Shown here: positions 8,101 through 16,200 of the stretch, piece by piece
How positions within the stretch are numbered: position 1 is the first letter of the stretch
How the letters are laid out: each line of letters opens with the position of its first letter
Source of the DNA: Pseudomonadota bacterium
GTDB lineage: Bacteria; Pseudomonadota; Alphaproteobacteria; Rhizobiales; Xanthobacteraceae
DNA length: 64,000 nt
Reading direction: 5' to 3'
NCBI GenBank assembly: GCA_023387735.1
Contig: JAEWHP010000040.1
Span: 106,728 to 170,727 of the forward strand
Made by a program: the position numbers and the translations under genes
The notes under the pieces: generated by a model
Databases searched by the model: none
What the model was told of the DNA's origin: nothing
The model's input: the letters and a program-made list of their open reading frames with translations, nothing else

Positions 8101-8937
8101 ATGAGCAAGCCCGCCAATCCCGTCACGCTGCCGCTGGCGGATTACTCGCCAAAGCATTTCCTGCTGGCCGTGGTCGGCGGCGTCGCTACCGTGACGCTGA
8201 ACCGTCCCGAGCGAAAGAATCCGCTGACGTTCGAAAGCTACCGCGAACTCACCGATTTCTTCCGTGCCTGCGCGATGGACGACGAGGTCAAGACCATCGT
8301 CGTTTCCGGGGCCGGCGGCAACTTCTCCTCGGGCGGCGACGTGTTCGAGATCATCGGCCCGCTGGTGCAGATGGACACCAAGGGCCTCACCGCGTTCACC
8401 CGCATGACCGGCGACCTCGTCAAGGCGATGCGGGCGTGCCCGCAGCCGATCATCGCCGCCGTCGAAGGTATCTGCGCCGGGGCCGGCGCGATCATCGCCA
8501 TGGCCTCCGACCTCAGGCTTGCGGCTACCGGAGCCAAGGTTGCCTTTCTGTTCAACAAGGTCGGGCTTGCCGGTTGCGACATGGGCGCCTGTGCCATCCT
8601 GCCGCGCATCATCGGCCAGTCGCGCGCCTCGGAATTGCTCTATACCGGCCGCTTCATGACCGCGGAGGAGGGCGAGCGCTGGGGCTTCTTTGGCCGCATC
8701 GTCACCCCGGAACAGGTGCTGCAGCAGGCGCAGCTTCTGGCCAGGCAGATTTCCGAGGGACCGACATTTGCCAACACCATGACCAAGCGTATGCTGGCGA
8801 TGGAATGGGCGATGTCGGTGGAGGAGGCGATCGAGGCCGAAGCCGTTGCCCAGGCCTTGTGCATGACGACGGAGGATTTCGCCCGCGCGTTCGAGGCGTT
8901 CTCGAACAAGCGGACCCCTCAATTTCAGGGGAATTGA
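8101..8937 (+). CDS. Enoyl-CoA hydratase/isomerase (crotonase) family protein, atypical active site
   Basis: This is a 278-residue crotonase-fold protein. The fold landmarks are VATVTLNRPERKNPLTF, the oxyanion segment FSSGGDVFEI, and VEGICAGAGAIIAMASDLR. Where classical hydratases have the first catalytic Glu (GGGCE), this protein has GAGAI. The second Glu region reads GLAGCDMGACAILPR with Asp rather than Glu. It may therefore catalyse hydration, ring hydrolysis or another crotonase reaction. Clear ribosome site: CAGGGAGACCCC before ATG 8101. Azoarcus anthranilate-CoA clusters also pair an SDR and a crotonase with the monooxygenase/reductase (from memory), which fits this order. Confidence 0.87.
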   Translation: MSKPANPVTLPLADYSPKHFLLAVVGGVATVTLNRPERKNPLTFESYRELTDFFRACAMDDEVKTIVVSGAGGNFSSGGDVFEIIGPLVQMDTKGLTAFTRMTGDLVKAMRACPQPIIAAVEGICAGAGAIIAMASDLRLAATGAKVAFLFNKVGLAGCDMGACAILPRIIGQSRASELLYTGRFMTAEEGERWGFFGRIVTPEQVLQQAQLLARQISEGPTFANTMTKRMLAMEWAMSVEEAIEAEAVAQALCMTTEDFARAFEAFSNKRTPQFQGN

Positions 8938-8951
8938 GGACATGTAGATTT

Positions 8952-9039
8952 GTAGCCCGGGTGGAGCGCAGCGAAACCCGGGAGCCGCCGCAGAATTGTC
9001 GCGAGAATCCCGGATTGCGCTGCGCTCCATCCGAGCTAC
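8952..9039. repeat. Imperfect inverted-repeat intergenic element (GTAGCCCGG family)
   Basis: The left arm at 8952-8981 begins GTAGCCCGGGTGGAGCGCAG, and the right arm at 9010-9039 is its near reverse complement with a few mismatches. The spacer is 28 bases. It sits between the crotonase gene and the operator of the next gene. From memory this family is scattered through Bradyrhizobium genomes. It may act as a stem-loop at the transcript end. Confidence 0.85.
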
Positions 9040-9069
9040 GAGTTGGGACTCAAGAGAAACCTTGTCCCA

Positions 9070-9095
9070 AAATTATTTTAGGCTTAAAGTAATTT
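9070..9095. promoter_or_regulatory. Candidate MarR operator, site 2 (strongest)
   Basis: AAATTATTTTA and TAAAGTAATTT flank GGCT. The right arm's reverse complement matches the left arm at 10 of 11 positions. The site ends 33 bases before ATG 9129, in an AT-rich island within GC-rich DNA. It shares layout and bases with sites at 7243, 14710 and 16766. Confidence 0.7.
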
Positions 9096-9128
9096 CGGAT
9101 TTGCCCTTGGCCGGCTTCGGAGGCGCGA

Positions 9129-11480
9129 ATGAAAGTGGCGATCATCGGTGGCGGACCGGCCGGTCTCTATGCCGCGATCCTGTTGAAAAAGCAGCGGCCG
9201 AAGGCCGAGATCACGGTTTATGAGCGCAACCGCGCCGGGGACACGTTCGGTTTCGGCGTGGTGTTCTCGGATGCGACGCTCGACAATTTCGAGAAGTACG
9301 ATCCGCCGAGCTACCACCGCATCACGCAAGAGTTCGCCTATTGGGACGATATCGCCGTGCATTTCCGCGGCACCGTGCATCGGGTCGGCGGCAACGGCTT
9401 TTGCGGTTGCTCACGCCGCACGCTGCTGCTGATCCTGCAGGAACGCGCCCGCGAACTCGGCGTGAAGCTCGAGTTCGACGCCGATATCGAGGACGAAGGC
9501 CGCTTCGCCGATGCCGACCTGATCGTGCTCGCCGACGGCGTCAACAGCCGATTTCGCGACAAATATGCCGATCACTTCCAGCCCGAAGTCGATCTGCGCT
9601 CCAACAAGTTCGCCTGGATGGGCTCGACCAAGCCGCTCGATGCCTTCACCTTCATTTTCCAGGAGACCGAGTGGGGGCCGTTCATCGCCCACGCCTACCA
9701 GTACGAGGAGGGGCGTTCGACCTGGATCTTCGAGACCGATGCCGAGACGTTCAAGCGCGCCCGGCTCGAAGGCCTGAGCCAGCGGCAATCCGCCGACCGC
9801 ATGGCCGAGATATTCGGCTGGTTCCTCGGCGATCACGAACTGCTGATAAACCGCTCGATGTGGCGCAATTTCCCCATGATCCGCAGTCAGCGCTGGGTCA
9901 AGGGCAACATGGTGCTGCTCGGCGACGCCAAGGCGACGGCGCATTTCTCGATCGGCTCGGGCACCAAGCTTGCGATGGAGGACGCGATTGCGCTGGCTGA
10001 CGCGATGGCGCAGGCGCCGACCGTCGATGCCGCGCTGCAGACCTACGAGCAGGGGCGGCGCGAGGAGGTCGAGAAGACGCAGCACGCCGCTGACGTTTCG
10101 CTGGTCTGGTTCGAGCATGTCGACCGGTTCTGGGATTTCGATCCGGTGCAATTCGCGTTCGGCGTGATGACCCGCGCCAAGGCGATCACCTACGATAATC
10201 TGATGCTGCGCGCGCCGGAGTTCGTCCGCGAGGTCGACCAGGCGTTTGCAAGACAGGTCCGCGACAGGGGCTTCGATGTCGATGTCGACAAGCCCGTGGC
10301 GCCGATGTTCCAGCCGTTCAAGCTGCGCGAGATGGTGGTGGCGAACCGCGCTGTCGTATCGCCGATGTGCATGTACTCGGCAAAGGACGGGGTGCTCGGC
10401 GATTTCCATCTGGTGCATTACGGCTCGCGCGCGATCGGCGGCGCGGGGCTGATATTCACGGAGATGACATGCGTCGGCCGCGACGCCCGCATCACGCGTG
10501 GCTGTGCCGGCTTGTGGAACGGCAGGCAGCAGGCCGCGTGGAAGCGCATTGTCGGTTTCGTTCACGCCAACTCTTCCGCCAGGATCTGCCTGCAGCTCGG
10601 ACACGCCGGCCGCAAGGGTGCCACCAAACTGATGTGGGAGGGCATGGACCGGCCGCTGGAAGAGGGCGGCTGGGATACGATCTCGGCATCGCCGCTGCCA
10701 TACTTCCCCGATAGCCGGGTGCCGCGCGAGATGGATCGCGCCGCGATGGACAAAGTGAAGAAGGAGTTCGTCGCGGCGACCGTACGCGGCGAGGCGTGCG
10801 GTTTCGACATGCTGGAGCTGCACTGCGCCCACGGCTATCTGCTCGCGAGTTTCATCTCGCCGCTGACCAACCAGCGGACCGACGAATATGGCGGCACGCT
10901 AGCCAACCGGCTTCGCTTTCCGCTGGAGATCTTCGAGGCGATGCGGGCGGCATGGCCGGCGCACAAGCCGATGTCGGTGCGCATCTCGGCTACCGACTGG
11001 GCCGAGGGCGGTATCACCGGCGACGATGCGGTGCTGATCGCGCGCGCGTTCGCGGAGGCCGGTGTCGATCTCATCGACGTCTCGACCGGGCAGACCGTGC
11101 GCGACGCGCAGCCGGTCTATGGCCGCATGTTCCAGACGCCATTCTCCGAGCAGGTTCGCAACGAGGCCCGTGTCGCGACCATGTGCGTCGGCAACATCAC
11201 GACCGCAGATCAGGCCAACACCATCCTCGCCGCCGGACGCGCCGACCTGGTGGCGCTGGGCCGGCCGCATCTGGTGGATCCCTCGTTCACGATGCGGGCG
11301 GCGGCCTGGTATGGTGCATCCGACATTGCCTGCCCGCCGCAATATCTGCCGGGCAAGGAGCAGATTTTTCGCAACAGCGAGCGCGACCGGCAGGACCTCG
11401 AAGACCTCAAAATTAAGGGTAAGCCGAAAACCCGGGCCGAGCTCAAGGCCGAGGCGACAAAGCCGCTTGCGGCCGAATAG
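9129..11480 (+). CDS. Two-domain FAD monooxygenase / old-yellow-enzyme protein (2-aminobenzoyl-CoA monooxygenase/reductase or salicylyl-CoA 5-hydroxylase type)
   Basis: The product has 783 residues. Residues 1-390 form an aromatic-hydroxylase-like FAD domain (IIGGGPAGLYAAILLKKQ at the start and LLGDAKATAHFSIGSG near residue 265). Residues 395-740 form an old-yellow-enzyme barrel (MFQPFKLREM, SPMCMYSAKDGVLGDFHLVHYG, LQLGHAGRKG, ELHCAHGYLLASFISPLTN, NQRTDEYGG). This fusion is known for the aerobic anthranilate pathway, where it hydroxylates and then reduces the CoA-bound ring, and the same architecture is named salicylyl-CoA 5-hydroxylase in databases. The RidA, SDR, crotonase and ligase neighbours favour the aminobenzoyl-CoA role. 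GGAGG lies 8 bases before ATG 9129, behind the best MarR-like operator. Confidence 0.9.
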   Translation: MKVAIIGGGPAGLYAAILLKKQRPKAEITVYERNRAGDTFGFGVVFSDATLDNFEKYDPPSYHRITQEFAYWDDIAVHFRGTVHRVGGNGFCGCSRRTLLLILQERARELGVKLEFDADIEDEGRFADADLIVLADGVNSRFRDKYADHFQPEVDLRSNKFAWMGSTKPLDAFTFIFQETEWGPFIAHAYQYEEGRSTWIFETDAETFKRARLEGLSQRQSADRMAEIFGWFLGDHELLINRSMWRNFPMIRSQRWVKGNMVLLGDAKATAHFSIGSGTKLAMEDAIALADAMAQAPTVDAALQTYEQGRREEVEKTQHAADVSLVWFEHVDRFWDFDPVQFAFGVMTRAKAITYDNLMLRAPEFVREVDQAFARQVRDRGFDVDVDKPVAPMFQPFKLREMVVANRAVVSPMCMYSAKDGVLGDFHLVHYGSRAIGGAGLIFTEMTCVGRDARITRGCAGLWNGRQQAAWKRIVGFVHANSSARICLQLGHAGRKGATKLMWEGMDRPLEEGGWDTISASPLPYFPDSRVPREMDRAAMDKVKKEFVAATVRGEACGFDMLELHCAHGYLLASFISPLTNQRTDEYGGTLANRLRFPLEIFEAMRAAWPAHKPMSVRISATDWAEGGITGDDAVLIARAFAEAGVDLIDVSTGQTVRDAQPVYGRMFQTPFSEQVRNEARVATMCVGNITTADQANTILAAGRADLVALGRPHLVDPSFTMRAAAWYGASDIACPPQYLPGKEQIFRNSERDRQDLEDLKIKGKPKTRAELKAEATKPLAAE

Positions 11481-11504
11481 GGCGAGTGGCACGCTCTATC
11501 GTTC

Positions 11505-11528
11505 CCTCGCCCCGCAGGCGGGGCGAGG
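11505..11528. repeat. GC-rich hairpin of the CCTCGCCCCGC family
   Basis: The arms CCTCGCCCCGC (11505-11515) and GCGGGGCGAGG (11518-11528) are exact complements with a 2-base centre. It lies 24 bases after the stop of the two-domain monooxygenase gene. The same arm sequence recurs in the larger element at 61746-61889. There is no T run, so it is not a canonical terminator. Confidence 0.8.
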
Positions 11529-11553
11529 TGAAGAGTAGAGTTGGAGTACGCGG

Positions 11554-12807
11554 ATGAAGGCGATCATCGTCGGGGGCGGCATTGGAGGCCTCACCACCGC
11601 GCTGATGTTGCGGGCGCGCGGCATCGACTGCGAACTGTTCGAACAATCCGATAGCATTCGCGAACTCGGTGTCGGGATCAACACCCTGCCGCATGCGATC
11701 CGCGAACTGGCCGGGCTTGGCCTGCTGGACCGGCTCGATGCCGCTGCGGTGCGTACCGATCAATTGTACTACCTCAACCGTCACGGCCAGGAAGTCTGGC
11801 GCGAGCCGCGCGGCCTCGATGCCGGTCACGACGTGCCGCAATTCTCGATCCATCGCGGCCGCCTGCAGAGCGTCATCCACCGCGCCGTCGAGCAACGGCT
11901 GGGCGCGGAGGCCATCCACACCGGTTGCCGGCTTGGCACATTCGCGCAGCACGAGGGCGGCGTGGTCGCGCATTTCTTCGACCGCACCGGCGCCCACGTC
12001 AAAACCGCCCGCGGCGACATCCTGATCGGTGCCGACGGCATTCATTCGCGCGTGCGCGAGATGCTGTTTCCCGATGAGGGGCCGCCGTGCTGGAACGGGT
12101 TGATGCTGTGGCGCGGCGCGCGCGACTGGCCGGCGTTCCTGACGGGCCGCTCGATGATCGTGGCCGGCGGGCTGCACGGCAAGGTCGTGGTCTATCCGAT
12201 CGCGGAAGGATCGAGCCCGTCGAGCCGGCTGACCAACTGGGCCGTGCTGGTGAAAGTCAGCGACGGCAATGCGCCGCCGGCGCGTCGCGAGGACTGGTCG
12301 CGGCCCGGCAAGCGCGAGGAATTGATGCCGCATGTCGAGCGGTTCTCGGTGCCGCATGTCGACGTCCGAAGCCTGATCTCGGCAACGCCTGAATTCTACG
12401 AGTATCCGTGCTGCGACCGCGATCCGCTGCCGTACTGGACCTGGGGACGCGTCACGCTGCTCGGCGATGCCGCGCATCCGATGTATCCGGTTGGATCGAA
12501 CGGCGCGTCGCAGGCAATTCTCGATGCGCGCGTGCTCGCCGACGAACTGGCGCGATCGGAACATCCGCGCCAGGCGCTGGTAGCCTATGAACAGAAGCGC
12601 CTGCCGATGACGGCCGAAATCGTGCGCTCGAACCGGCGCGGCGGACCCGAAGGCGTGATCGACGCCGTCGAGCAACTGGCGCCCGACGGCTTCACCGATA
12701 TCGAGAAGGTGCTGAGCCACGCCCAGCGCGAAGCCATCGTGCGCGGCTATGCGTCCAAAGCGGGCTTCGCCCCGCCGCCGTTGGGGCTGGCGGCGGTGCG
12801 GGCGTAG
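11554..12807 (+). CDS. FAD-dependent monooxygenase (PhzS/UbiH-like single-component hydroxylase)
   Basis: The 417-residue product has the FAD beta-alpha-beta motif IIVGGGIGGLTTALML at residues 4-19. The middle NADPH/FAD motif DILIGADGIHSRVR is near residue 155, and the second FAD motif RVTLLGDAAHPMYPVGSNG is near residue 300. It resembles flavin-dependent oxidoreductases of the phenazine and salicylate hydroxylase group. It follows the monooxygenase/reductase gene by 74 bases on the same strand, past a GC hairpin, so it may be co-regulated. It could hydroxylate a related aromatic acid or a side intermediate. Nothing in the sequence fixes the substrate. Confidence 0.87.
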   Translation: MKAIIVGGGIGGLTTALMLRARGIDCELFEQSDSIRELGVGINTLPHAIRELAGLGLLDRLDAAAVRTDQLYYLNRHGQEVWREPRGLDAGHDVPQFSIHRGRLQSVIHRAVEQRLGAEAIHTGCRLGTFAQHEGGVVAHFFDRTGAHVKTARGDILIGADGIHSRVREMLFPDEGPPCWNGLMLWRGARDWPAFLTGRSMIVAGGLHGKVVVYPIAEGSSPSSRLTNWAVLVKVSDGNAPPARREDWSRPGKREELMPHVERFSVPHVDVRSLISATPEFYEYPCCDRDPLPYWTWGRVTLLGDAAHPMYPVGSNGASQAILDARVLADELARSEHPRQALVAYEQKRLPMTAEIVRSNRRGGPEGVIDAVEQLAPDGFTDIEKVLSHAQREAIVRGYASKAGFAPPPLGLAAVRA

Positions 12808-12810
12808 GTG

Positions 12811-12928
12811 ATGTCCTCATCCTGAGGAGACCGCGAAGCGGTCGTCTCGAAGGATGGCCGCAAGCGGGATCGGGGGGCCTCATGGTTCGAGACGGCGCTG
12901 AAGAGCGCCTCCTCACCATGAGGGTTCA
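12811..12928. repeat. Pair of imperfect hairpins (CCTCATGGTTCGAGACG family), copy 1
   Basis: The segment contains CCTCATCCTGAGGAG, CCGCGAAGCGG, TCTCGAAGGATG and CTCATGGTTCGAGACG, ending CTCCTCACCATGAGG. Each half folds into an imperfect stem. The same words in the opposite order occur at 50989-51085, so the two are copies of one family. It lies between two convergent genes. Confidence 0.85.
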
Positions 12929-12933
12929 AATAC

Positions 12934-13389
12934 TCACGCCCCCGGAGGCGGTGGCAGGAAGTGGATGTTGTGCTCGGCCGCCAGCGCCACGACGGCGTCC
13001 GGCGTCTGTTCCTTCATGTTGTGGATGCCCCAGAACAGGTCGTACAGCCGCCGTGTCGGCGACACCCAGAACAGCGTCTTCGCGGTGCGGCCGGACTTGT
13101 TGAAGATGCCGTGCGGCTTGCCCATCGGCAGCCGCACCAGGTCGCCGGGCGTGGCCGAAGTCTCGGCGCCGTCGAGGAAGAAGTCGAGCTTGCCCTCCAG
13201 GATGTAGAGATACTCGTCCTGGTCGGGATGGATATGCGGCGGCACGAACGTCTCGGGCGGGAAGGTCGCATGCCAGGAGAACGAATGTTCGGTGACGTTC
13301 TTCGGCACATAGGTCTGCCCGAGGATGTTCCAGGAGATACCCTGAATGCCTTCATTGGCGCGGGTGATGCCGGCGATTTCGGTCTTCAT
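12934..13389 (-). CDS. Small cupin-domain protein, paralogue A
   Basis: The product is a 151-residue single cupin. Motif 1 has HIHPDQDEYLYILEG (His-x-His, then Glu-type ligands). Motif 2 ends GKPHGIFNKSGRTAKTLFWVSP with the third His. It aligns without large gaps to the cupin at 16201 (shared SWNILGQ or TWNILGQ, FLPP ends), so the two are paralogues flanking one pathway. Cupins of this size act as metal-dependent dioxygenases, isomerases or binding proteins. A gentisate-type ring dioxygenase would be more than twice as long. Transcribed leftwards, with the binding-protein gene 21 bases upstream and probably in its operon. Confidence 0.85.
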   Translation of the reverse strand: MKTEIAGITRANEGIQGISWNILGQTYVPKNVTEHSFSWHATFPPETFVPPHIHPDQDEYLYILEGKLDFFLDGAETSATPGDLVRLPMGKPHGIFNKSGRTAKTLFWVSPTRRLYDLFWGIHNMKEQTPDAVVALAAEHNIHFLPPPPGA

Positions 13390-13410
13390 GATGTCGCTCC
13401 CTGCTATTCG

Positions 13411-14586
13411 TTATTTCGCCGCCGTGCAGTCCTTGGCGTAACGGTCGCCGTAATTCGAAAACACCTTTTCGACGATCTCGGTCTGGAATTTGCCGTCCGC
13501 GCGCTTGGCGACCTTGGTCAGGTAGAAATTCTGGATCGGGTAGCCATTGACGTTGAACTTGAAGTCGCCGCGCAGCGAGGTGAACTCCGCCTTCCTCAGC
13601 GCCGCCGAGACCGCATCCTTGTTCTTGAGGTCGCCCTTAACCGCCTTCACCGCGCTGTCGATCAGCATCGCGGTGTCATAGCCCTGCATCGCGTAGGTGC
13701 CGGGCACGCTGTTGTAGGCGGCCTCGTAAGCCGCGACGAACTTCTTGTTCTGCGGATTGTCCATGTTGGGCGCCCAGTTGGCGCCGCCGAACATGCCGAC
13801 GGCGGCGTCCTGCTGCGCCGGCAGTGTCGATTCATCGACGGTGAATGCGGACAGCACCGGAATCTTGTCGGCGAGGCCGGCCTGGCGATATTGCTTCACG
13901 AGGCCCACGCCCATGCCGCCCGGCATGAAGGTGAACAGCGCATCGACCTTGGAGGAGGCGATCTTGGTCAGTTCGACCTGGAAATCGAGCGTGCCGAGCG
14001 GCGTATAGCTCTCCTCCACGATCTCGCCCTTGTAGTCGAGCTTGAAGCCTGCCGCCGAATCCTTGCCGGCCTGATAGTTCGGCACCAGCACATAGACGCG
14101 CTTGTAGCCGCGGTCCTGCGCGACCTTGCCGAGGATTTCGTGAACCTGGTCGTTCTGGTACGAGGTCACGTAGAAAAACGGATTGCACTCCTTGCCGGCG
14201 TAGCTCGACGGTCCGGCGTTGGGGCTGATCAGGAACGTCTTGCTTTCGGTGACCGGCCGGTGAATCGCCTGCAGGATGTTGGAGAAGATCGGTCCGACCA
14301 CGAAATCGACCTTCTCGCGTTCGAGCAGGCCCTTCGCCTTGGTCACGGCGCCGTCGGGCTTGAGTTCGTCGTCAACGACTACGACCTCGACGTCCTTGCC
14401 GGCCATCTTGCCGCCGAGGTCCTTGACCGCCAGCTGAAAGCCGTCGCGGGATTGCTGGCCGAGCACGGCTGCCGGGCCGGACAAGGTTACGATGATGCCG
14501 ACCTTGATCTTCTCCTGGGCTGCCGCCGGACCGGCGGCGACCCCCAGCAAAACGGCAAGTCCTGCCAGCTTCGACGACTGCTTCAT
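13411..14586 (-). CDS. Branched-chain/aromatic-type ABC transporter substrate-binding protein (type I, LivJ-like)
   Basis: The 391-residue product has a Sec signal at residues 1-23 (LAGLAVLLGVAAGPAAAQ) and then KVGIIVTLSGPAAVLGQQSRDG, the usual opening of leucine/benzoate-type binding proteins. Later landmarks are VGPIFSNIL, PFFYVTSYQNDQ and YAMQGYDTAMLID. The HAAT transporters that use such proteins also need two permeases and two ATPases, none of which is adjacent, so the partner must be elsewhere. The gene is divergent from the MarR gene across the operator at 14710-14735. Import of anthranilate or a related aromatic acid is the natural guess. Confidence 0.9.
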   Translation of the reverse strand: MKQSSKLAGLAVLLGVAAGPAAAQEKIKVGIIVTLSGPAAVLGQQSRDGFQLAVKDLGGKMAGKDVEVVVVDDELKPDGAVTKAKGLLEREKVDFVVGPIFSNILQAIHRPVTESKTFLISPNAGPSSYAGKECNPFFYVTSYQNDQVHEILGKVAQDRGYKRVYVLVPNYQAGKDSAAGFKLDYKGEIVEESYTPLGTLDFQVELTKIASSKVDALFTFMPGGMGVGLVKQYRQAGLADKIPVLSAFTVDESTLPAQQDAAVGMFGGANWAPNMDNPQNKKFVAAYEAAYNSVPGTYAMQGYDTAMLIDSAVKAVKGDLKNKDAVSAALRKAEFTSLRGDFKFNVNGYPIQNFYLTKVAKRADGKFQTEIVEKVFSNYGDRYAKDCTAAK

Positions 14587-14709
14587 GCTATTCCTCCGTT
14601 CGGCCGCTCTCCGGCCGAAACCAACGCCACACCAATATGCTCAAGATGCAGCTTATTCTGATGACGACCGCACCCGCAAGCTGCGCAGCGCAGTATGCAA
14701 GCCGCGCGC

Positions 14710-14735
14710 CAATTACTTGAAACTTAAAGAAATCT
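14710..14735. promoter_or_regulatory. Candidate MarR operator, site 3 (divergent promoter)
   Basis: CAATTACTTGA and TAAAGAAATCT flank AACT, with the same 11-4-11 layout as the other sites and moderate dyad symmetry. It lies between the leftward binding-protein gene (start 14586) and the rightward MarR gene (start 14815), so it could control both, including autoregulation. Confidence 0.6.
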
Positions 14736-14814
14736 GGACGATGATCCCGCGCGCGGCGGTTCGGGTGGTTTCCGATCGCCGGGAAGGCGAGACTGCACAC
14801 CCAAGATTGCACCC

Positions 14815-15309
14815 ATGACCCTTGATTCCGAGACCAAGGCCGTCGAACTCCCGGAGGACCATGGCGACGAACTCCGGCTCTGGCTCCGGCTGCTGACCTG
14901 CACGACCCTGATCGAGGGCGAGGTGCGCAGCCGGCTGCGCGAGCGTTTCGACGTGACGCTGCCGCGGTTCGATCTGATGGCCCAGCTCGACAAGGCGCCC
15001 GAGGGCATGACGCTATCCGACCTCTCCAAGCGGATGATGGTGTCGAACGGCAACGTCACCGGACTGGTCGAGCGCCTGGTCGAATCCGGGCATCTCGACC
15101 GGCGTACCTCGGACGCCGACCGCCGCGCGCAGGTGATCCGGCTGACCAGGGCCGGCCGGGCCGAATTTCGCAGGATGGCGGCGGAGCACGAATTATGGAT
15201 CGCCGATATTTTCGCCGACCTGACCCCGAAGGATGTCCGCGAACTGATGCGGCTGCTGGCGAAGACCAAGACGTCAGCGCAGAAATCCGCCAAGGCACGG
15301 GCCGAGTGA
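14815..15309 (+). CDS. MarR-family transcriptional regulator, probable controller of the aminobenzoyl-CoA cluster
   Basis: The 164-residue winged-helix protein has its recognition helix around SKRMMVSNGNVTGLVERL. The MarR wing signature DADRRAQVIRLTRAG follows. The helical ends form the usual dimer interface. Regulators of this group commonly sense an aromatic acid or its CoA thioester and release a palindromic site (family knowledge). Four related 26-bp imperfect palindromes are found in front of transcription units from 7297 to 16859, one of them immediately upstream of this gene. Direct control of this set is inference. The hydrolase gene follows 24 bases later. Confidence 0.9.
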   Translation: MTLDSETKAVELPEDHGDELRLWLRLLTCTTLIEGEVRSRLRERFDVTLPRFDLMAQLDKAPEGMTLSDLSKRMMVSNGNVTGLVERLVESGHLDRRTSDADRRAQVIRLTRAGRAEFRRMAAEHELWIADIFADLTPKDVRELMRLLAKTKTSAQKSAKARAE

Positions 15310-15333
15310 AATGCGATTGCCGGAGGTGATCTA

Positions 15334-16158
15334 TTGAGTCCGGATGTCGACTACGAGACCGAATACAACAATCGCGCGCGGGTTCCGGACAATCCGGCAA
15401 TCATCGCCGGCTGGTCGCGCGATGCAAAGGCCTACCGCGAGGCGCATCAGGTGCGTCACAAGGTGATCGCCTATGGTGCGGGCGAACGCAACCGGATCGA
15501 CCTGTTTTCCGGCGATGGTGCGGGTCCGATCGTCGTCTTCATCCATGGCGGCTATTGGCAGGCGCTGGACGGCTCGTTCTTCAGCCACCTCGCAGGCGGC
15601 CTCAATGCCCACGGCATCGATGTTGCGGTACCGAGCTACGACCTCTGCCCCACGGTCTCCATTGCCGAAATCATCGCCGAGATACGGGCTGCATCCCGGG
15701 AACTGGCCAAACTCGGGCGACCGCTGGTCGTGAGCGGTCATTCTGCGGGCGGTCATCTTGCCGCGTGCATGCTGGCGACGGACTGGCGCGCGTTCGATGC
15801 AGCGTTGCCGGAAGAACTCGTGACCGCGGCCTACGCCATTTCGGGATTGTTCGACCTGCGGCCGCTGGTCGGCACGTCCATCAACAATGCGCTGAAGCTC
15901 GATGAAGCATCGGCGAGGGCGGCGAGCCCTCTGTTCTGGAAATCGCCGCTGCGTGGCACGCTGGATGCGGTGGTCGGCGGCAACGAGAGTGCCGAGTATC
16001 TTCGGCAGGGCCGCACCATTGTCGATACCTGGGGCGCAACGGGTATCGCGACGCGGTTCGCGATAATTCCCGACGCCAACCATTTCACCGCCATCGCGCC
16101 GCTCGCCGATCCCAATTCGTCGATGACGCTGCGGCTGAAACAACTGGCGGGACGCTAG
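15334..16158 (+). CDS. Alpha/beta hydrolase, arylformamidase (kynurenine formamidase)-like
   Basis: The 274-residue product probably uses the TTG start at 15334, with GGAGG placed well upstream. The HGGYW oxyanion motif near residue 71 is the hallmark of arylformamidases of the AFMID type. The nucleophile elbow is GHSAGGHLAA near residue 135, and the late NHFTAI supplies a His. Such enzymes deformylate N-formylkynurenine or N-formylanthranilate. In front of an anthranilate-CoA pathway it could release anthranilate from a formylated precursor, which is inference. It sits between the MarR and cupin genes on the same strand. Confidence 0.8.
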   Translation: MSPDVDYETEYNNRARVPDNPAIIAGWSRDAKAYREAHQVRHKVIAYGAGERNRIDLFSGDGAGPIVVFIHGGYWQALDGSFFSHLAGGLNAHGIDVAVPSYDLCPTVSIAEIIAEIRAASRELAKLGRPLVVSGHSAGGHLAACMLATDWRAFDAALPEELVTAAYAISGLFDLRPLVGTSINNALKLDEASARAASPLFWKSPLRGTLDAVVGGNESAEYLRQGRTIVDTWGATGIATRFAIIPDANHFTAIAPLADPNSSMTLRLKQLAGR

Positions 16159-16200
16159 CAAATTCCAACCACATCAAACCGCGACAGAGGAGATGGCGAC

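Noticed and set aside
12961..14661. 566-codon rightward frame
   Set aside because: It covers the antisense of the cupin and binding-protein genes, both of which have full domain motifs.
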